Origin: CAISIP01 sp038326025
GTDB taxonomy: Bacteria > Pseudomonadota > Gammaproteobacteria > Burkholderiales > Burkholderiaceae_C
Assembly: GCA_038326025.1 (NCBI GenBank)
Contig: JBBQJP010000019.1
Location: 11,867 to 75,866 of the forward strand
Length of the DNA stretch: 64,000 bases
Reading direction: 5' to 3'
The translations under genes were made by a program, and so were the position numbers. The notes below the pieces were generated by a model, which saw nothing but the letters and a program-made list of their open reading frames with translations, did no database searches and was not told the DNA's origin. Each line of letters starts with the position of its first letter. Positions within the stretch are counted from its first letter, which is position 1. Below, one piece after another: positions 7,388-15,018 of this stretch.

Positions 7388-8374
7388 ATGACTCGCAAAT
7401 ACATCGCATTGCCCAGGCTGATGGGTATGGCCTGCCTGGCCTTCGGCCTGGCGGCACCGACGCTGGCACAGGACAGTTATCCGACACGGCCGGTCTCGAT
7501 GGTCGTTCCGTTCCCGCCCGGCGGTGTTGCCGACACCGTGGGGCGCCCGGTCGCCGAAGCCATGGCGCGCCAGCTCAAGCAGTCAGTCATAGTCGAGAAC
7601 AAGGCCGGCGCCGGTGGCGGCATCGGCATGGCCTACGTGGCCAAGGCCAAGCCGGACGGCTACACCATGCTGATGGCGCTGTCATCGTTGGTCGTGTTGC
7701 CCGAGGCGGACAAGATACTGAACCGCTCGCAGATGTTCCGCGTCGACCAGCTCAAGCCGATCGCGCGCTTTACCGCGGATCCGACGGTGCTGGTTGTGCG
7801 CGCGGACAGCCCCTGGAAGACGTATGCGGAGTTCATCGCCCATGCGCGCGCCAAACCCGGGCAGATCACGTTCGGATCGTCGGGCAACTACGGCACCATG
7901 CACGTGCCCATGGAGCAGCTGAAGGTGGCTACATCGAGCTACATGCTGCATGTGCCGTATACCGGTGCCGGGCCTGCTGTTCTCGCGCTGCTGGCAGGCA
8001 ATGTCGATGCTCTGTCCACCGGACCTGCCAGTGTGTTGCAGCACATCAAGGCTGGCAAGGTCCGGGCGCTGGCCCACTGGGGAGATGGACGGCTGGCGGT
8101 CTTGCCCGATGTGCCCAGTCTCAAGGAACTGGGCGTGCCGGTGCAGTATTCGCAATGGGCCGGGTTGTTCGTGCCGGCCGACACGCCGGCGCCTGTAGTC
8201 GAGGCGCTGCGCCAGGCCGCCCGATTTGTGGCCCAGGATGCGCGGGCCATCGGTGCGCTGGCTTCCGCCGGCACGGCTTTCCAGTTTCAGGATGCTCCCG
8301 AGTTCGACCGCTTCGTTCAGGCCGACGCCAAGGACATGGCGGCGCTGGTACAGCGCATCGGCAAGGTCGATTGA
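7388..8374 (+). CDS. Bug-family (TctC-like) periplasmic solute-binding protein
   Basis: A 328-residue receptor of the Bordetella uptake gene (Bug) family, which is very abundant in Burkholderiales and binds carboxylates or amides, sometimes for a TctAB transporter and sometimes as an orphan. A signal peptide (residues 1-28, ending PTLAQ) precedes the mature start DSYPTRPVSMVVPFPPGG, the canonical Bug opening; GAGGGIGMAYVAKAKPDGYT and HVPYTGAGPAVLALLAGNVD are also family motifs. AAGGAG lies upstream of ATG 7388. No TctA/TctB genes are near, so it may share a transporter encoded elsewhere. It is likely co-regulated with the FAH-family gene before it. Confidence 0.93.
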   Translation: MTRKYIALPRLMGMACLAFGLAAPTLAQDSYPTRPVSMVVPFPPGGVADTVGRPVAEAMARQLKQSVIVENKAGAGGGIGMAYVAKAKPDGYTMLMALSSLVVLPEADKILNRSQMFRVDQLKPIARFTADPTVLVVRADSPWKTYAEFIAHARAKPGQITFGSSGNYGTMHVPMEQLKVATSSYMLHVPYTGAGPAVLALLAGNVDALSTGPASVLQHIKAGKVRALAHWGDGRLAVLPDVPSLKELGVPVQYSQWAGLFVPADTPAPVVEALRQAARFVAQDARAIGALASAGTAFQFQDAPEFDRFVQADAKDMAALVQRIGKVD

Positions 8375-8400
8375 GTTTCGGCGCCTTGATGACGAATCCA

Positions 8401-8420
8401 CCGGACCTGCCGCGGTCCGG
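8401..8420. terminator. Hairpin between convergent genes
   Basis: CCGGACC (8401-8407) and GGTCCGG (8414-8420) form a strong GC hairpin with a six-base loop in the 54-base gap between two convergent genes. No T-tract follows on either strand, so it is at best a weak or factor-assisted terminator. Confidence 0.3.
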
Positions 8421-8428
8421 TAGATAGT

Positions 8429-9064
8429 TCAGCGCAACACGCTCCAAGTGCCGAGTCGCGGCGAACTCAATGCGACAAACACCACCACATTGACCACCAC
8501 GGTCAGCCAGAACGCGTTGCGGAACGACGGCTTGGCTGATTTGTGGCGCAACCACTGCTGTGCAAATATCGCGCCGGGCCAGCCGCCAAGCAGTCCCAGC
8601 AACAGAAGGGTGTTTTCGCTGATGCGCCAGGCGCCGGAGCGCGCGGCGGATTTGTCGGCGGCGTAAGCGAGAAAGCAAATAACAGAGAGCAGCAGAATGC
8701 TGGCTCCAACCGCATATGGCACTTTCCAGATGATGGCGAGCACCAGATATATCACCAGAAAGGCTGGAAGCACAAAAAGGCTTGCTCCGCCCCAATGTGT
8801 TGCATCTCGTTGGCGGTTTCGGCGCGGACTGATAGTCGCCGCACCGGCAACCCGCTCAAAACTGATGTTGCAGGCGCGCTTCTTGCCGTTGGGGCCACAC
8901 TCCACCTCGAACGAGACGCGTTGATTCACGCGGGGACCGGAGCCTCGCGCCGCAAACGCCTTGATATGGGCAAAGATGTCGTCACCTCCCTGCACCGGCG
9001 CGATGAACCCAAAAGCGCGTTCTTCGTTCCAGGACTTGACGATGCCGTCGAAGCGAACCGTCAC
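8429..9064 (-). CDS. Cold-shock-domain / DUF1294 fusion membrane protein
   Basis: A 211-residue protein with a cold-shock-like OB fold at the N-terminus (about residues 4-68: GIVKSWNEERAFGFIAP, DIFAHIKAF, NQRVSFEVE) and a DUF1294 membrane domain after it (hydrophobic segments near residues 94-112 and 117-134, then LLLLGLLGGWPGAIFAQQ and a final segment). The cold-shock half should bind single-stranded nucleic acid at the inner face of the membrane. This domain pairing is a recurrent but functionally undefined architecture in proteobacteria. The start is GTG 9064 with GAGGAA six bases before it. It is convergent with the Bug receptor gene. Confidence 0.88.
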   Translation of the reverse strand: MTVRFDGIVKSWNEERAFGFIAPVQGGDDIFAHIKAFAARGSGPRVNQRVSFEVECGPNGKKRACNISFERVAGAATISPRRNRQRDATHWGGASLFVLPAFLVIYLVLAIIWKVPYAVGASILLLSVICFLAYAADKSAARSGAWRISENTLLLLGLLGGWPGAIFAQQWLRHKSAKPSFRNAFWLTVVVNVVVFVALSSPRLGTWSVLR

Positions 9065-9164
9065 GGGTTCCTCGATTCGAACCGGCCGATAACGCGTTTT
9101 TGAAGCGTGGGCAACATCGCTGTCGGACGCGCGCTATCGCCAGCCCCAGGTTTTGTGTCCGGCA

Positions 9165-9473
9165 TCACGGGTTTTGACCTTCCTTCAATGCGGCCTCGAC
9201 CTGCGTCGCCGCACGGAGCAACGCGTCGCGGACCTGCATCGCCGCGGCGCGTTGTGCCGGGTCAATGGCACCATCGGCCGAGCGGCAATCCTGGATGAAT
9301 CGTGACACGATCTCGCAGAGCGATGTACGCGCTGCCACCTCGGGATTGCCCAGGTATTGCCATTCGGAATCATCCTGCGGATCGCGCAACACCAGCATCT
9401 GTCCGGCATCTGCTGTGGCATCGGCATCCGTCACATCCGCGCGACGACCCGTAACTGGAAAGTAGATATGCAT
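9165..9473 (-). CDS. Hypothetical protein, 102 residues
   Basis: Not a family I recognise. The protein is short, acidic and soluble-looking, with no signal peptide or membrane segment: MHIYFPVTGRRADVTDADAT, then a central LVLRDPQDDSEWQYLGNPEV and a helical C-terminus (QRAAAMQVRDALLRAATQVE). AAGGAGG stands nine bases before ATG 9473, an ideal ribosome-binding site; the in-frame ATG at 9482 directly abuts it and is less likely. It follows the CBS-domain gene in the same direction 83 bases later and may be cotranscribed with it. Confidence 0.7.
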   Translation of the reverse strand: MHIYFPVTGRRADVTDADATADAGQMLVLRDPQDDSEWQYLGNPEVAARTSLCEIVSRFIQDCRSADGAIDPAQRAAAMQVRDALLRAATQVEAALKEGQNP

Positions 9474-9556
9474 GGCAACCATCCTCCTTCAATATGTCCA
9501 TCACCGAACCGGCGCCAGAACCGGCGCGCCTGTGCCCCGGAACGCAGCAGGCGTTT

Positions 9557-10243
9557 TCAACCCCAGACGCTGAGGCCGGCGTCCTTGAGCGCCGCGCGCA
9601 ACACATCTGAGCGTGCGACGAATCCAACCACCCGACCATCGTCGTCGACCACCGCCAGTCCCGGTAATTCGGAATCCAGCAATGCGCTGGCGGCACGCCG
9701 CAGATCGGTAGCAGGCGCCACGCTGGGCACCGGCGTCACCATGATGGACTCGATGCCCTGTGCGAGCCATTCGTCCCAGTGCTGCTGCGCGGCGGCGGGG
9801 CCTGGCCATTGCTCCAGACGCACGAGATCCGCTCTTGTGACCATACCCACCAGCATTCCGTTCGCTTTGACAACCGGGGCCTGACCACGCCCATGTCGAG
9901 TGAGTTGCTGCCAGGCTTGAAACACGTTCGCCTCCATCGGCAACGTCAGCACGTTGCCGGTCATGACGTCGGCGACCGCCATGTCATACCAGGCAGGTGA
10001 CGGCAACTGCTGCGCGGTTTCGTAGGCGGCAATTGCCGAACGGTGCGGTGGCGCGTGTGCAGGTGCCGGCGCCTGCAACGGGGCGCCATATTCCACGGCT
10101 TCGCGCACGGCACTGTCATGTCCGTCGCGCGCGCTCGGCTCCATGGCACGCGAGCGGTCCGCGGCATGCACTTTGCGAATCTGGCGCATTTGCTCCAGCG
10201 TGCCGTGAAAAACACGGCCGGTCGAGCCGTAAACCGAGAACAT
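9557..10243 (-). CDS. CBS-domain pair protein
   Basis: A 228-residue protein with two CBS domains in the C-terminal 140 residues: VADVMTGNVLTLPMEANVFQ ... APVVKANGMLVGMVTRADLV, and ESIMVTPVPSVAPATDLRRA ... GLAVVDDDGRVVGFVARSDV. Such pairs bind adenine nucleotides and act as energy sensors. The first 90 residues (MFSVYGSTGRVFHGTLEQMR, then a Pro/Ala/His-rich linker) are not a domain I can name; I have seen similar N-termini on betaproteobacterial CBS proteins. AGGAGG lies ten bases before ATG 10243, which fixes the start. Target unknown. Confidence 0.85.
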   Translation of the reverse strand: MFSVYGSTGRVFHGTLEQMRQIRKVHAADRSRAMEPSARDGHDSAVREAVEYGAPLQAPAPAHAPPHRSAIAAYETAQQLPSPAWYDMAVADVMTGNVLTLPMEANVFQAWQQLTRHGRGQAPVVKANGMLVGMVTRADLVRLEQWPGPAAAQQHWDEWLAQGIESIMVTPVPSVAPATDLRRAASALLDSELPGLAVVDDDGRVVGFVARSDVLRAALKDAGLSVWG

Positions 10244-10311
10244 GGTTGCGTCCTCCTGTGGGGCCGAATCACTATACCGCGGAGCGCGCCGCGCGGCGAG
10301 CAAACCAAGCT

Positions 10312-11520
10312 TCAGTCGCCGACCACCTCCGCGAGAAACAAACTCTGCAGGTCGTTGAGAAAGTCGAAACCGCGCTCGGTCGGCCAGACCCGTGCGAGAT
10401 CGCGCTCAATCAGGCCCTTGCGCTGGGCCTCGTCCAGCGCCTTGTCGATGGCGCTCAGTGGCAGCCCGGTGCGCTCGAGAAAGTTCGCCAACGGGAATCC
10501 TTCCTTCAGGCGCAGCGCGTTGAGCATAAATTCGAACGGCAGATCGGCCCGCGCCACCTCCTGGTGCACGGCGATGCAGTCTCCTGCCACGGCCTTTTGC
10601 ATGTACAGCCGGGGTTCGCGGTGCCGCACCTGGCGCACGACGCGGTGGGCAAAGCTCAGCTTGCTGTGGGCGCCCGCGCCGATGCCCAGGTAGTCGCCGA
10701 ACTGCCAATAGTTGAGGTTGTGCCAGCAGCGATGGCCGGGTTTGGCATACGCAGACACCTCGTAGCGCTCCATGCCCTGCGCACCGGTCGCCGCGGTGAC
10801 CCGGTCGAGCATTTCGTAGGCCGTGTCCTGATCGGGCACGACCGGCGGAAACTTCGCGAAGTAGGTGTTGGGCTCGATCGTCAGGTGGTAGATGCTGATA
10901 TGCGGGCTTCCCAGCGCCAACGCGGTGGACAGGTCCTGCTGCAGGTCGTCCATGGTCTGGCCTGGCAAGGCGTACATCAGGTCGAGATTGAAGGTGTCGA
11001 ACGCCTGCGCGGCCTCTTCGACCGCTGCCAGCGCCTGTGCCCGGTCATGCACCCGACCAAGGGCCTTGAGGTGTACATCATTAAAACTCTGCACCCCCAC
11101 CGACAGGCGCGTCACGCCGGCCGAGCGGAATGCACGAAAACGGTCGCGTTCAAAAGTGCCGGGGTTGGCTTCGAGTGTGATCTCGCACGCCGGCGACAGG
11201 CGCAGACGCGCCCGGATATCTGCCAGCAGCCGATCGATCGCCTCGGGCGAGAACAGGCTGGGCGTGCCACCACCGATGAAAATGCTGTGCACGGTGCGGC
11301 CCCATACCAACGCCAACGCAGCATCCAGATCGGCCACCAGCGCATCGAGGTAAGCCTGCTCCGGCATGCCGGTAGCGGCGACCTCATGCGAGTTGAAGTC
11401 GCAATATGGGCATTTTTTCAGGCACCAGGGCAAATGCACATAAAGCGACAGCGGCGGCAAAGCTGCCAGTTGCAGACTGCCCGGTCGCATCAGGTGCGCG
11501 ATATCCGGTGTTGTCGCCAT
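10312..11520 (-). CDS. hemW: HemW, radical SAM heme chaperone-like protein
   Basis: A 402-residue radical SAM protein of the HemN/HemW group. The cluster motif is CLKKCPYCDFNSHE, in the HemW form CxxxCxxCxF. GGGTPSLF, EANPGTF, RLSVGVQSFND and the C-terminal winged-helix HemN domain (LRLKEGFPLANFLERTGLPL) follow. HemW binds heme and inserts it into respiratory proteins; it lacks the N-terminal extension of true coproporphyrinogen oxidase HemN, and older annotations confuse the two. ATG 11520 lies two bases after the rdgB stop, making rph-rdgB-hemW a tight operon. Confidence 0.92.
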   Translation of the reverse strand: MATTPDIAHLMRPGSLQLAALPPLSLYVHLPWCLKKCPYCDFNSHEVAATGMPEQAYLDALVADLDAALALVWGRTVHSIFIGGGTPSLFSPEAIDRLLADIRARLRLSPACEITLEANPGTFERDRFRAFRSAGVTRLSVGVQSFNDVHLKALGRVHDRAQALAAVEEAAQAFDTFNLDLMYALPGQTMDDLQQDLSTALALGSPHISIYHLTIEPNTYFAKFPPVVPDQDTAYEMLDRVTAATGAQGMERYEVSAYAKPGHRCWHNLNYWQFGDYLGIGAGAHSKLSFAHRVVRQVRHREPRLYMQKAVAGDCIAVHQEVARADLPFEFMLNALRLKEGFPLANFLERTGLPLSAIDKALDEAQRKGLIERDLARVWPTERGFDFLNDLQSLFLAEVVGD

Positions 11521-11522
11521 GC

Positions 11523-12167
11523 TCAGGCCCAGCGCTCGCGGATCAGCTCGACCATCAGACGCGCAGCGCGCCCGCGATGGCTGTTGGCGTTCTTGATGGC
11601 CACCGGTAATTGCGCAAACGTCTGACCAAACTCGGGCAACCACATCACCGGGTCGAAGCCAAAGCCGTTCAAACCCATGGGTTCACGGGTGATCTCGCCT
11701 TGGGCACGGCCCGATGCGATCAGCGGCTCGGGGTCGCCGGCGCTGCGCAATGCCACCAGCGTGGAGACCATGGCGGCCCGCCGGTTGTCCTGGCCTTGCA
11801 TCTGCTCGAGCAACGCGCGCACGTTGTTGTCATCACCCTTGGGATAACCGAACTGCGTCGCGTAATACGCGGTGTCCACACCCGGCAGGCCACCAAAGGC
11901 GTCAACACACAAACCGGCGTCGTCGGCAATGGCCGGCAGCCCGCTGTGTTCGCAGGCGTGGCGGGCCTTTGCCAGCGCATTCTCGACAAAGGTTTGATGC
12001 GGTTCCGGCGCCTCGGGAATGCCCAGGTCCGCCTGGCAGACCAACTCGTACCCGAGCGGCGCAAACATGGCCTGCAACTCGGCGAGTTTGCCTCGGTTGT
12101 TCGACGCCAGCACGATACGCGGTTGCGCCGCACTGGCAGGCAAGGCGGATTCCATCGGCATGTTCAA
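11523..12167 (-). CDS. rdgB: RdgB/HAM1 non-canonical purine NTP pyrophosphatase
   Basis: A 214-residue housecleaning enzyme that hydrolyses dITP, ITP and XTP to monophosphates, keeping them out of DNA. Family motifs visible are IVLASNNRGKLAELQAMF (residues 18-35), the ETGxTF-like region QTFVENALAKARHA, DDAGLCVDAFGGLPGVDTA, and the C-terminal GFGFDPVMWLPEFGQTFAQL and SHRGRA. The N-terminus has about 16 extra residues before the conserved strand. It overlaps rph by four bases and precedes hemW by two, so the three are co-transcribed. Confidence 0.95.
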   Translation of the reverse strand: MNMPMESALPASAAQPRIVLASNNRGKLAELQAMFAPLGYELVCQADLGIPEAPEPHQTFVENALAKARHACEHSGLPAIADDAGLCVDAFGGLPGVDTAYYATQFGYPKGDDNNVRALLEQMQGQDNRRAAMVSTLVALRSAGDPEPLIASGRAQGEITREPMGLNGFGFDPVMWLPEFGQTFAQLPVAIKNANSHRGRAARLMVELIRERWA

Positions 12168-12892
12168 CCCGCCAATGCCTTGCGCTGCAGCTCCATCAAC
12201 TCGCCTATGCCTTTCTCGGCCAGCACGAGCATGGCGTCCATCTCGCTACGCGAGAACGCCACGCCTTCAGCCGTGCCCTGCACCTCAACGAAATGTCCGG
12301 CGCCGGTCATGACGACGTTCATGTCGGTATCGCACGACGAGTCTTCGTTGTAGTCCAGGTCAAGCAAAGGAACGCCCCGCAAAATGCCGACCGAGATCGC
12401 CGCAACCGGCGCCGTGATGGGCGAGACGTCGAGCTTGCCCGATTGCAGCAAACGCGACACAGCATCGTGGGCGGCCACGTAAGCGCCGGTGATGCTGGCG
12501 GTGCGTGTTCCGCCGTCGGCCTGCAACACGTCGCAGTCCAGTTGAATCGTGCGCTCGCCCAGCTTCTTCAGATCGAACACCGCACGTAACGAGCGACCAA
12601 TCAGGCGCTGGATCTCCTGCGTACGGCCGCTTTGTTTGCCGCGCGCCGCCTCGCGGTCGCTGCGCGTATTTGTGGCGCGCGGCAGCATGCCGTATTCGGC
12701 CGTCACCCAGCCTTCGCCACTGCCCCGTTTGTGGCCGGGAACTTTCTCTTCCACCGATGCGGTGCACAACACCTTGGTGGCGCCAAACTCCACCAACACC
12801 GAGCCCTCGGCATGGATCGTGTATCCACGGGTCAGGCGCACGGGGCGCAATTGTTCAGCGGCACGGGCGCCACTGCGTTCGATATCAGTCAT
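12164..12892 (-). CDS. rph: RNase PH
   Basis: The phosphate-dependent 3' exoribonuclease that trims tRNA precursors. The 242-residue protein shows RPVRLTRGYTIHAEGSVLVE, the catalytic and RNA-binding region EYGMLPRATNTRSDREAARG, SGRTQEIQRLIGRSLRAV, DCDVLQADGGTRTASITGA and the C-terminal DLDYNEDSSCDTDMNVVMT. ATG 12892 was chosen because the family begins near MTDIERS; an upstream in-frame GTG would add 11 residues. Unlike in laboratory E. coli K-12, the frame is intact. The IS element begins 47 bases upstream of its start. Confidence 0.96.
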   Translation of the reverse strand: MTDIERSGARAAEQLRPVRLTRGYTIHAEGSVLVEFGATKVLCTASVEEKVPGHKRGSGEGWVTAEYGMLPRATNTRSDREAARGKQSGRTQEIQRLIGRSLRAVFDLKKLGERTIQLDCDVLQADGGTRTASITGAYVAAHDAVSRLLQSGKLDVSPITAPVAAISVGILRGVPLLDLDYNEDSSCDTDMNVVMTGAGHFVEVQGTAEGVAFSRSEMDAMLVLAEKGIGELMELQRKALAG

Positions 12893-12938
12893 GTTGAAGG
12901 TCCTGAAAACGGGTGGCCTGGCCACCCTGGGGAGTTAA

Positions 12939-14103
12939 GGATGCGCTGAAGTAGCGCCTGTTTTTTGGATCAGCAAACGACTTGCGGCCCCTGATGAGAG
13001 TTCAAGGTCGATTTTTGACCCATTCAGGGGGCCGTTGGCCCTCCTTTGGGGGCCTGTTGGCCCATATTTCGCCCTCACGGACGCACCTGTGCCATCAATG
13101 GTCCTCGCGCGAGGTAGATATTGGCCAGCGCAAGCGCCGTGAACGCCCGCGTCGCGTTCTTGGCCAAGCCACGGTAACGCGCCTTGTTGAAACCCCATAG
13201 CCGCTTGACCACGCCGAACACATGCTCGACGCGGGCCCGAATGCGCGACTTGTTGCGATTGCGCGAGCGCTTGGCCTCGTCAACTTCCCCCATGCGGTTG
13301 CGGACCCGATCATTGGTGAAGTCCTGCGCTTGAGGCGCCTTGCTGGCGATCAGTCCTTTCTGACTGGCATAGGCGCTGTCTCCATAGACGCGTCTCTCGT
13401 TGCCATGCAGCAGGTCGGGCAGTGGGTGCTTGTCGTGAACATTGGCGGCAGTTACCACGGCGTGGTGCGCCAGTCCGCTCTGACTATCGACCCCGATGTG
13501 CAGCTTCATGCCAAAGTACCACTGCTGCCCCTTCCGGGACTGGTGCATCTCGGGGTCGCGCTTGCGCTCCTTGTTCTTGGTCGAACTGGGCGCACCAATG
13601 ATGGTGGCGTCCACGATGGTCCCGGTCTTGACTTTGAATCCACTGGCTTGCAGCACCTGACCCACCTTGGCAAACAGCTGCTCGCCCAGCTTGTTGTCAT
13701 TGAGCAAGCGCCGAAACTTCAACATCGTCGTGGCGTCAGGCACCGGCTCCTTGCCCAGATCGATACCAACAAAGCGGCGCAGGCTTGCGCTGTCGTACAA
13801 CGCCTCCTCGCACGCCAGGTCGGCCAGGTTGAACCAGTGCTGGAGGAAGTGGATGCGCAGCATCCGCTCCAGGCCGATCGGTGGTCGTCCGCCCACGCCC
13901 TTGGGATAAACCGGTTCAATCACAGCGCACAAATCAGACCACGGCATGATCGTGTTCATGGTGCTCAGGAATTCATCGCGCCGCGTGGGCTTGCGAAACT
14001 GTTCAAATCCAGAGGTCTGGTCGGCGGCCATGGCAAGGGTCTGTTGTTTCATCTTGACTCAACGCATCAGGCCTCAATTCCGTGGACCTTTTTCAGCAAA
14101 TCC
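12939..14103 (-). mobile_element. IS5-family insertion sequence, about 1165 bp
   Basis: The element has imperfect terminal inverted repeats: the left end reads GGATGCGCTGAAGTAG and the complement of the right end reads GGATTTGCTGAAAAAG, 12 of 16 identical. It is flanked by TTAA direct repeats. It carries one intact transposase gene on the minus strand with about 135 bases of non-coding DNA at its left end. The size, single gene, end sequence and duplication suit the IS5 family. It separates rph from the phosphatase-kinase pair. Confidence 0.85.
13075..14052 (-). CDS. IS5-family transposase (DDE)
   Basis: A 325-residue transposase. The N-terminal helical DUF772-type domain (GVGGRPPIGLERMLRIHFLQ ... 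DLACEEALYDSASLRRFVGI) is followed by the DDE catalytic core: first Asp in GTIVDATIIGAP, second in VYGDSAYAS, and the Glu in RARVEHVFGVVKR within the Y(2)R(3)E(6)K-like region. The frame is complete and uninterrupted, so the element may still be active. It reads toward rph in the same direction. Confidence 0.93.
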   Translation of the reverse strand: MKQQTLAMAADQTSGFEQFRKPTRRDEFLSTMNTIMPWSDLCAVIEPVYPKGVGGRPPIGLERMLRIHFLQHWFNLADLACEEALYDSASLRRFVGIDLGKEPVPDATTMLKFRRLLNDNKLGEQLFAKVGQVLQASGFKVKTGTIVDATIIGAPSSTKNKERKRDPEMHQSRKGQQWYFGMKLHIGVDSQSGLAHHAVVTAANVHDKHPLPDLLHGNERRVYGDSAYASQKGLIASKAPQAQDFTNDRVRNRMGEVDEAKRSRNRNKSRIRARVEHVFGVVKRLWGFNKARYRGLAKNATRAFTALALANIYLARGPLMAQVRP

Positions 14104-15018
14104 TTAACGCCGTCGGGCGGCTGTGCGCCGGATGGCTTCGTTGATTTCGGCGATCGAGCGTTCGATCGCCGCGTCGTCCAGATCGTCCTCGCCGGACTCC
14201 AGCCCACCCGACTGCACGGTACTGGCGAAAGCGCCATCGTCCATGTCGTCGGTCGAGATGTCGTCCTTGGTAGGCGCGAAATCGTCCGGAGTTTCCCACT
14301 CCATGGCGATTACCGTGACATTGTCGCTGGTCGCGCCTGCACGATCCAACGCACTGTCGACCATGACGGGAACCGATTCGCCCACCGCTCCGCTGCTCAT
14401 ATGCGCGACGATCTCGTCGTCGGACAAGGTGCCCCACAAACCGTCGGAACACAACATGAGCTTGTCGCCCTGCTGCAATGCCACCGGGCCGGCCATGTCG
14501 AGTACCGGCTTGGCGGGTGAGCCCAGGCAGGTGAAAAGAATGTTGCGATTGGTGTGCTCCGACATCCGCGTGGGCATATGGCCCTTGGGCGGCTGCTCGA
14601 GGTAGGAGTGATCGCGAGTGCGCACGACCAGCTTGCCATTGCGTACCAGATACAGGCGGGAGTCGCCACAATGCGCCCAGGTAGCCGTGCCGTTCTGCAC
14701 TATCGCTGCCACCACCGTCGTGCGCGGCGTGTCGAGCATGCCTTTTTCGATGGCGTACCGGATGATCTGCCGATGCGCGGCAATCACGGCAGCGGTGAGA
14801 AAGGCCGCAACATCTTCGATGGTGGGATTGGCCTGCTTCTGGTACATGGCCGAAATGGCCTCGAGCGCCAGCTGTGCGGCGACTTCGCCTTCCGGGTGCC
14901 CGCCCATGCCATCGGCCAGCAGCAGGATCCCCGAATCGCGGGTGTAGCTGTAACCCATGCGATCTTCATTGAGTTGGCGCCCGCCCCTGCGACTGACCTG
15001 GAAAACGGAGAATTTCAT
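14104..15018 (-). CDS. PP2C-family Ser/Thr protein phosphatase
   Basis: A 304-residue PPM/PP2C phosphatase that removes phosphate from Ser/Thr residues using two metal ions. Metal and core motifs are present: NEDRMGY near residue 18, LLADGMGGHPEGEVAA, WAHCGDSRLYLVR, LMLCSDGLWGTLSDDE and TSDNVTVIAME. The last 60 residues are an acidic tail (DDISTDDMDDGAFAS) of unknown role. The gene overlaps its kinase neighbour by four bases (15015-15018). Its stop codon TAA lies exactly in the target duplication of the IS element, so the reading frame ends naturally and the insertion did not truncate a recognisable domain. Confidence 0.94.
   Translation of the reverse strand: MKFSVFQVSRRGGRQLNEDRMGYSYTRDSGILLLADGMGGHPEGEVAAQLALEAISAMYQKQANPTIEDVAAFLTAAVIAAHRQIIRYAIEKGMLDTPRTTVVAAIVQNGTATWAHCGDSRLYLVRNGKLVVRTRDHSYLEQPPKGHMPTRMSEHTNRNILFTCLGSPAKPVLDMAGPVALQQGDKLMLCSDGLWGTLSDDEIVAHMSSGAVGESVPVMVDSALDRAGATSDNVTVIAMEWETPDDFAPTKDDISTDDMDDGAFASTVQSGGLESGEDDLDDAAIERSIAEINEAIRRTAARRR

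Larger units (their letters stand above)
12935..14107. repeat. TTAA target-site duplication flanking the IS element
   Basis: TTAA at 12935-12938 and at 14104-14107 borders the insertion sequence on both sides. It fits the four-base YTAR-type duplications made by IS5-group transposases. The right copy supplies the TAA stop codon of the PP2C phosphatase gene on the minus strand. Confidence 0.7.

Noticed and set aside
9997..11625. 542-codon open frame antisense to hemW and the CBS gene
   Set aside because: It spans two real genes and their gap; its product is low complexity Arg/His/Gln with no domain.
14104..14107. PP2C gene truncated by the IS element
   Set aside because: All PP2C motifs are present and the tail is only a variable acidic region; the stop codon coincides with the target duplication but no domain is missing.
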